Origin: an uncultured Lachnospiraceae bacterium
Lineage (GTDB): Bacteria; Bacillota; Clostridia; Lachnospirales; Lachnospiraceae
Direction of reading: 5' to 3'
NCBI GenBank assembly: GCA_910577445.1
Contig: CAJTMZ010000053.1
Span: 1 to 27,389, forward strand
DNA: 27,389 bases
Numbering within the stretch: position 1 is the first letter of the stretch; the number at the start of each line of letters is the position of its first letter. The notes beneath the pieces are model-generated. The model made no database searches, was not told the DNA's origin, and saw only the letters and a program-made list of their open reading frames with translations. The position numbers were made by a program, and so were the translations under genes. Below, in pieces: positions 23,545 to 27,389 of the stretch.

Positions 23545-23820
23545 TTACCTCATTTCTTCATACTTCTGCATCAGCTTATCCGCGAAGCTCTCCGTGCTTA
23601 CCTCATAGCTGCCTGACTGCAGTCTGGCTTTGATAGACGCCGTTACATCTTCCCTGATGTCGCTGCTTGCCGCCACAGCCTGCTTGGCAGACTGGATATC
23701 CTTACCGAAGCTGGAAATCTGAAGCTGGTCGGAAGCGCCTGCACTTCCCTTTAATCTGGATTTTGCTGTTTTCTTTGCATCGTAAATCTGTTGAACCTGT
23801 GTGTAAGCTTCTATACGCAT
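23545..23820 (-). CDS. flgM: Anti-sigma-28 factor FlgM
   Basis: 91 aa, standard length. AAGGAGGAATCCGAATG gives a strong start. The N-terminal half is disordered (AKSRLKGSAGASDQLQISSF, with the DQLQIS motif); the C-terminal half carries DIREDVTASIKARLQSGSYE and FADKLMQKY, the sigma-binding helices. FlgM holds sigma-D inactive until the hook is finished and it is exported. It leads the late operon and has a sigma-D promoter of its own, giving autoregulation. Confidence 0.93.
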   Translation of the reverse strand: MRIEAYTQVQQIYDAKKTAKSRLKGSAGASDQLQISSFGKDIQSAKQAVAASSDIREDVTASIKARLQSGSYEVSTESFADKLMQKYEEMR

Positions 23821-23898
23821 TCGGATTCCTCCTTCCGTGGATGTAATTTCTTAATCCGTGTGCATTTATATTATTACTCATTTATTATTACACTAAAT

Positions 23899-23925
23899 GT
23901 ATCGGATAATTTCGGAAAGACTTTA
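23899..23925 (-). promoter_or_regulatory. Sigma-D promoter of the flgM operon
   Basis: On the minus strand TAAA (23922-23925), 15 bases, TCCGATAC (23899-23906). Same geometry as the other two. It lies 79 bases upstream of the flgM ATG. Confidence 0.85.
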
Positions 23926-23989
23926 GGGAGATTTTGAATTTTGTTGTCACTAAGGTAACTTCCGGCAAAGAGCCGTTGTCTGCCCTGAC

Positions 23990-24017
23990 AAAAAAGAAGG
24001 GCGGCCAATGGCCGCCC
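23990..24017 (-). terminator. Intrinsic terminator of uraA
   Basis: GGGCGGCC (23999-24006), loop AAT, GGCCGCCC (24010-24017). On the minus strand TTCTTTTTT follows (23990-23998). It begins just after the uraA stop. Confidence 0.9.
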
Positions 24018-24024
24018 GGCAGTT

Positions 24025-25413
24025 TTACTGTTTTTCACCTTTTAAATTGGGACGCATGTCCACGCCTCTTGTTTTGTCGCCCTGGGGATTCTCTCCAAAG
24101 ACGTAGTCGTTCCCGGGAAGGAACGCGTTTAACAGGATTCCGGTGATGGCCGCAATCGCAAGACCCGTCAGCGTGATGGACGTTCCGCCCACCGTAAAGG
24201 TAAGTCCGCTGCTGAATCCAAGCCCGCTTACCAGAATCACTGCCGCGATAATCAGGTTTCTGGACTTTGTGAAATCCACCCTGTTCTCCACCACGTTTCT
24301 TACGCCGATAGCGGAAATCATTCCGTAGAGCATGAAGCTGACGCCGCCGATAATCGCGGAGGGAATGGAGCCGATAATCTCCGCCATCTTGGGGATAAAG
24401 CTCAGCGCAATCGCATAAACCGCGGCAAGCCGTATTACCTTGGGGTCGTAAACCTTGCTCAGCTCCAGAACGCCGGTATTTTCTCCGTAAGTCGTGTTTG
24501 CCGGACCGCCGAACAGCGCGGACAGCGAGGTTGCAAGGCCGTCGCCCACCAGCGTCCTGTGAAGGCCCGGGTCTTCCAGATAATTTTCACCCACCGTAGC
24601 GGAAATGGCCGACATGTCTCCGATATGCTCCATCATGGTCGCAAGAGCGATGGGCGCCATAACGAGGATTGCCGTCACGTCAAATTTACAAATCTGGAAA
24701 GGCGGAAGTCCTACCCAGCTTGCCGCCTGCACGCCTGCAAAATTGAGAACCGCGCTGCCGTCCGGGTTGGAAAACCCGAATGCGTTTAAAAGAAGCGCCG
24801 CCCCGTAGGAAATCGCCACACCCATGAGAATCGGGATAATTTTGAACATTCCCTTTCCCCATATATTAAAGACAATAATCGTGCCCAGCGCAATGAGGGC
24901 CAAAAGCCAGTTGGTGGAAGCGTTGGAAATTGCGGAAGGGGCAAGCGAAAGCCCGATGCAGATAATAATGGGCCCGGTTACCACAGGCGGAAGGTATCTC
25001 ATTACCTTCTTTATTCCAATCAGCTTAATCACAAGCGCCAGCGCCAGATAGAGAAAACCGGCCACCACAATGCCGCCGCAGGCGTAAGGAAGTTTTTCTC
25101 CCATGCTCATTCCCGCGAAGATACCGGTGTCTAACTGCGCCACTGTCTGGAAGCCTCCCAGAAAAGCGAAAGAAGAACCTAAGAATGCAGGCACCTTTAG
25201 TTTAGAGCATAAATGGAAAAACAAAGTTCCAAGCCCCGCGCAAATCAGAGTCACCTGAATCGAAAGTCCTTCTCCCTCAAAATAAACATTCACTAAAATC
25301 GGCACCAGGATTGTCGCGCCAAACATGGCAAACATGTGCTGCAATCCCAGAATCAGCATTTTGGGAATCCCCAGTTCACGGGCGTCCCGAATTGCTTCCT
25401 GTTGCTTAATCAT
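24025..25413 (-). CDS. uraA: Uracil permease (NCS2 family)
   Basis: 462 aa, with GAGGAGG before the ATG. About 14 membrane segments, starting LGLQHMFAMFGATILVPILV and including VPAFLGSSFAFLGG. MMEHIGDMSAI and TTYGENTGVLELSKVYDP match the substrate-site loops of UraA/PyrP. It imports uracil with protons. It is divergent from upp, so uptake and phosphoribosylation are paired. No clear PyrR-binding element is seen in its ~50-base leader. Confidence 0.93.
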   Translation of the reverse strand: MIKQQEAIRDARELGIPKMLILGLQHMFAMFGATILVPILVNVYFEGEGLSIQVTLICAGLGTLFFHLCSKLKVPAFLGSSFAFLGGFQTVAQLDTGIFAGMSMGEKLPYACGGIVVAGFLYLALALVIKLIGIKKVMRYLPPVVTGPIIICIGLSLAPSAISNASTNWLLALIALGTIIVFNIWGKGMFKIIPILMGVAISYGAALLLNAFGFSNPDGSAVLNFAGVQAASWVGLPPFQICKFDVTAILVMAPIALATMMEHIGDMSAISATVGENYLEDPGLHRTLVGDGLATSLSALFGGPANTTYGENTGVLELSKVYDPKVIRLAAVYAIALSFIPKMAEIIGSIPSAIIGGVSFMLYGMISAIGVRNVVENRVDFTKSRNLIIAAVILVSGLGFSSGLTFTVGGTSITLTGLAIAAITGILLNAFLPGNDYVFGENPQGDKTRGVDMRPNLKGEKQ

Positions 25414-25461
25414 TTAATTTCCTCCTCATATTCCTTTGTGCATGTAAAGTTACTATTGCCT

Positions 25462-25490
25462 AGTATATATGGTCTTTCCTTCGATTGCAA
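25462..25490 (-). promoter_or_regulatory. Sigma-A promoter of uraA
   Basis: On the minus strand TTGCAA (25485-25490), 17 bases, TATACT (25462-25467), about 50 bases upstream of the ATG. Confidence 0.65.
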
Positions 25491-25560
25491 GCAAAAAATA
25501 TACAGAATCCGGCGCCTTTTTTCCGCGTCCTTTTCCGGTGAAAAATATCCTTTTTTCGAG

Positions 25561-25589
25561 TTGACTTAACGGGACACTTGAACTAAAAT
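25561..25589 (+). promoter_or_regulatory. Sigma-A promoter of upp
   Basis: TTGACT (25561-25566), 17 bases, TAAAAT (25584-25589). Near consensus. The predicted start near 25596 gives a leader of about 115 bases. Confidence 0.7.
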
Positions 25590-25618
25590 TTTAGATAGCA
25601 TAACATGACTGATAAAAA

Positions 25619-25712
25619 ATGAGTGAAAATTCTTTCACTCGAAGGAGTTTGCGTCTGCGCTGCGTCCGCAAACCCTGTTATGAGCAAACGCAGTGCAGAA
25701 ATGAGGTTATTT
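25619..25712 (+). promoter_or_regulatory. Structured upp leader with competing hairpins
   Basis: Hairpin 1: GAGTGAAA/TTTCACTC (25621-25640, loop ATTC). Then GTTTGCG (25647-25653) can pair with CGCAAAC (25667-25673), while the overlapping CTGCGCTGCGT (25655-25665) can pair with ACGCAGTGCAG (25688-25698, one G-U), ending just before the GAGG binding site (25703-25706). The two pairings exclude each other. It does not match the PyrR anti-antiterminator as I know it. Confidence 0.5.
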
Positions 25713-26360
25713 ATGGAACATTTGGAAAACATGAAGGATGTATTTATTTTGAGCCATCCGTTAATACAGCACAAGATTTCCCGGCTTCGGGATGTGAACA
25801 CGGGCACCAACGAGTTCCGCAAGTTGATTGAGGAAATTGCCATGCTGATGGGATATGAAGCATTAGGCGACCTGCCCACAGAGGAGGTTGAAATCGAAAC
25901 TCCCATCGAAACCTGCATGACGCCGGTTATCTCCGGCAAAAAGATGGCAATCGTTCCCATTCTGAGGGCTGGGCTTGGAATGGTAAACGGTCTGCTTGCA
26001 CTTGTGCCCTCTGCGAAAGTAGGCCACATCGGCCTCTACAGAGACCCCAAAACCCATGAGCCTCACGAATACTACTGCAAGCTCCCTGAACCCATCGACC
26101 AGAGAACCATTGTTGTCTTAGACCCCATGCTCGCCACCGGCGGTTCCGGCTCGGAAGCCGTGAAATTCATCAAACAGCATGGCGGCAGGCATATCAAGTT
26201 TATGTGTATCATCGCCGCGCCGGAAGGGCTGAAAAAGCTGCGTGACGACCACCCGGATATCCAGATTTATGTGGGCCATCTTGACAGGTGCCTGAACGAA
26301 CACGCTTATATCTGTCCCGGATTAGGCGACGCGGGAGACAGGATTTTCGGAACAAAATAA
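25713..26360 (+). CDS. upp: Uracil phosphoribosyltransferase
   Basis: 215 aa. The ATG at 25713 (MEHLENMKDVFILSHPLIQH) with GAGG 6 bases upstream gives the family length of ~210; an open frame from a GTG at 25623 would add 30 residues translated from the hairpin leader and is unlikely. Key blocks are SHPLIQHKISRLRD, VPILRAGLGMV, HIGLYRDP, the PRPP loop LDPMLATGGSGSEAV and the C-terminal GLGDAGDRIFGTK. It converts uracil and PRPP to UMP. Divergent from uraA. Confidence 0.97.
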   Translation: MEHLENMKDVFILSHPLIQHKISRLRDVNTGTNEFRKLIEEIAMLMGYEALGDLPTEEVEIETPIETCMTPVISGKKMAIVPILRAGLGMVNGLLALVPSAKVGHIGLYRDPKTHEPHEYYCKLPEPIDQRTIVVLDPMLATGGSGSEAVKFIKQHGGRHIKFMCIIAAPEGLKKLRDDHPDIQIYVGHLDRCLNEHAYICPGLGDAGDRIFGTK

Positions 26361-26379
26361 ACTGTCCGCCCAAAACACA

Positions 26380-26436
26380 TTCGGGCAGCAAAAGATTCCT
26401 TTCCCATGCGGTATCCGGAATCTTTCGCTGCCCGAA
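26380..26436. terminator. Bidirectional terminator between upp and the CotH-like gene
   Basis: TTCGGGCAGC (26380-26389) pairs with GCTGCCCGAA (26427-26436), and AAAGATTCC (26391-26399) with GGAATCTTT (26417-26425). ATTATATTTT follows on the plus strand. It faces the end of the minus-strand gene. Confidence 0.85.
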
Positions 26437-26447
26437 TTATATTTTGC

Positions 26448-27314
26448 TTATTTCCCCTTTCTTTCCCTTCTTCGGCCGGCGTCCCCGCCGCCTTTGTCCA
26501 TCATTCCCATGTCGGAAAGCAAAATCCCCGATGCGTCCACCAGATTTGAACTGTCCCTCTGCTGCCCCTGCGCGGTTGACGGAGGGCTTCCGTCAAGCTG
26601 TCCGCTTATGCTTTCCGCCCGCAGAAGGCAAAACTTTTTTAAGGTGTCAACGCCTTTTTCAAACTCTTCGTAGCTGCAGAATTTCGTAGGGTCTTTTTCC
26701 ACATAGGGGGCAATCATTTCTTTTACGGAAGTTATCAGCTCCTCAAAATACCCGCTGTCAAAATAGCTGTCCATAAATTCCTGAAAATACCGGTGATACC
26801 GTTCCGTATATTCTTCCGTTTCAAAAATCCAGGAAAGCATGGGCCGTTCCTCCATATCGCCGCCGGAAACCGGGGAATCAATGGGAAAGTTCACCATACT
26901 TTCTGCGTCCGTCCCGGCCTCAAAGCCTCCGAAAGCGAGATTGTAATCCCACGGAATCATGGAAAGCGTTCCGTTTTCTTCATATAAATAGTAGTTATGC
27001 ACCATGGCTCCCGTATAGCTGTCAAAATTGCAGACAAAGTTATGTACCACAAAATAACGGATGACCGCCTCCACATCCACCACGTCTTCAATATCCTCCC
27101 CCTGCCCCAGCTTCTTCAGGGACCCAATCAGACGTTTTTTATCGGCGTTTGAAATGTCGGTTTTTGCGTTTTCAAAAATATTTTTATAGCTGTCATACTC
27201 GTCGTCGGTGTATTTGAGACGAACGTCGTCGCTCCCCATCATCCCGCCGCCAAACTGCGGTGGCGCGCCATCTTCAAATTCTCTCTGTTCCTCCCCGAAG
27301 CCGCCCGGGAACCC
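26448..27314 (-). CDS. CotH kinase family protein, C-terminal part (5' end lost)
   Basis: The frame reads without a break from about 27314 down to the stop at 26448, so the listed ATG at 27242 is internal. The visible part starts with a Gly/Pro-rich stretch (GFPGGFGEEQ, PQFGGGMMGSDDVRLKYTDD), then YDSYKNIFENAK, VVDVEAVIRYFVVHNFVCNF, YYLYEENGTLSMIPWDYNLA (typical of CotH kinases, with the IPWDYN metal motif), and YHRYFQEFMDSYF. The C-terminus is Ser/Gln-rich and basic. CotH proteins are atypical protein kinases; in Bacillus CotH phosphorylates spore coat proteins, while in Lachnospiraceae many are extracellular. The N-terminal half would lie beyond the window; sequence after ~27302-27314 does not continue it credibly. 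Confidence 0.75.
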   Translation of the reverse strand, partial: GFPGGFGEEQREFEDGAPPQFGGGMMGSDDVRLKYTDDEYDSYKNIFENAKTDISNADKKRLIGSLKKLGQGEDIEDVVDVEAVIRYFVVHNFVCNFDSYTGAMVHNYYLYEENGTLSMIPWDYNLAFGGFEAGTDAESMVNFPIDSPVSGGDMEERPMLSWIFETEEYTERYHRYFQEFMDSYFDSGYFEELITSVKEMIAPYVEKDPTKFCSYEEFEKGVDTLKKFCLLRAESISGQLDGSPPSTAQGQQRDSSNLVDASGILLSDMGMMDKGGGDAGRRRERKGK

Positions 27315-27389
27315 CGGCGGCGGAGATGGACGACCCCATGCCCCGGGAGGAGAAGCTGGCCAACTTCAACCGCCTCACCGCCCTTCAGG
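27302..27389 (+). CDS. Fragment of a MiaB/MtaB-type tRNA methylthiotransferase (partial, out of context)
   Basis: The plus-strand frame from 27302 reads RPGTPAAEMDDPMPREEK, then ANFNRLTALQ, to the window edge. This matches the conserved segment after the radical-SAM domain in MiaB/MtaB (Escherichia coli MiaB has RPGTPAADM at the same place). GC is about 70 percent, far above the rest of the window. There is no radical-SAM sequence upstream, only the CotH-like gene on the other strand. It joins the CotH sequence at a short shared GC-rich stretch (~27302-27314). Most likely a chimeric assembly end, not a real gene here. Confidence 0.6.

Noticed and set aside
25623..25712. Thirty-residue N-terminal extension of upp
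   Set aside because: It starts at a GTG inside a hairpin, has no binding site, and would make the protein longer than the family.

Overview
The window reads as a Clostridia chromosome, most likely a Lachnospiraceae gut bacterium. The evidence is strong GGAGG-type ribosome binding sites, moderate GC, a Gram-positive style flagellar late operon with fliW-csrA, uracil salvage genes, and a CotH kinase-like gene. The species cannot be named from the sequence.

Layout. Positions 1-965 hold the tail of an unknown gene and a TPM-domain membrane protein (+). Positions 972-6761 are a minus-strand run of four genes for carbohydrate and phosphate chemistry: a GH130-type enzyme, a cytidylyltransferase-oxidoreductase fusion, a metallophosphoesterase-GDPD fusion and a CgeB/DUF3880-type glycosyltransferase. 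Positions 6918-9016 carry a GT8 and a GT2-TPR glycosyltransferase (+). Positions 9052-9444 encode a small heptad-repeat coiled-coil protein (-). A second GT2-TPR gene (9917-10999, +) has a sigma-D-like promoter. Flagellin (11121-12035, -) has its own sigma-D promoter and a long structured leader. A second CgeB-type gene (12395-13591, +) follows.

From 13648 to 23820 everything is flagellar and on the minus strand, in two units. One is flgM-flgN-flgK-flgK2-flgL-fliW-csrA, with a sigma-D promoter at 23899-23925 and a terminator after csrA. The other is flaG-fliD-fliS-(FliT/FlgN-like), with a sigma-D promoter at 16570-16596 and a terminator after the last gene. Three promoters share exactly one geometry, TAAA-N15-TCCGATA(T/C). 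Positions 24025-25413 (uraA, -) and 25713-26360 (upp, +) are divergent uracil uptake and salvage genes. The window ends in a truncated CotH-like gene (-). Its last ~88 bases instead read as a GC-rich fragment of a MiaB/MtaB-type methylthiotransferase on the other strand, probably an assembly chimera.

How it fits together. FlgM restrains sigma-D, and sigma-D drives flagellin, filament cap, hook-filament junction proteins and FliW/CsrA. FliW and CsrA probably control flagellin translation through its leader. The glycosyltransferases around flagellin, one with a sigma-D-like promoter, suggest a flagellin or surface glycan pathway. The glycerophosphate-type fusion enzymes next to them suggest the glycan may carry a phosphodiester-linked polyol. 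That last idea is inference.
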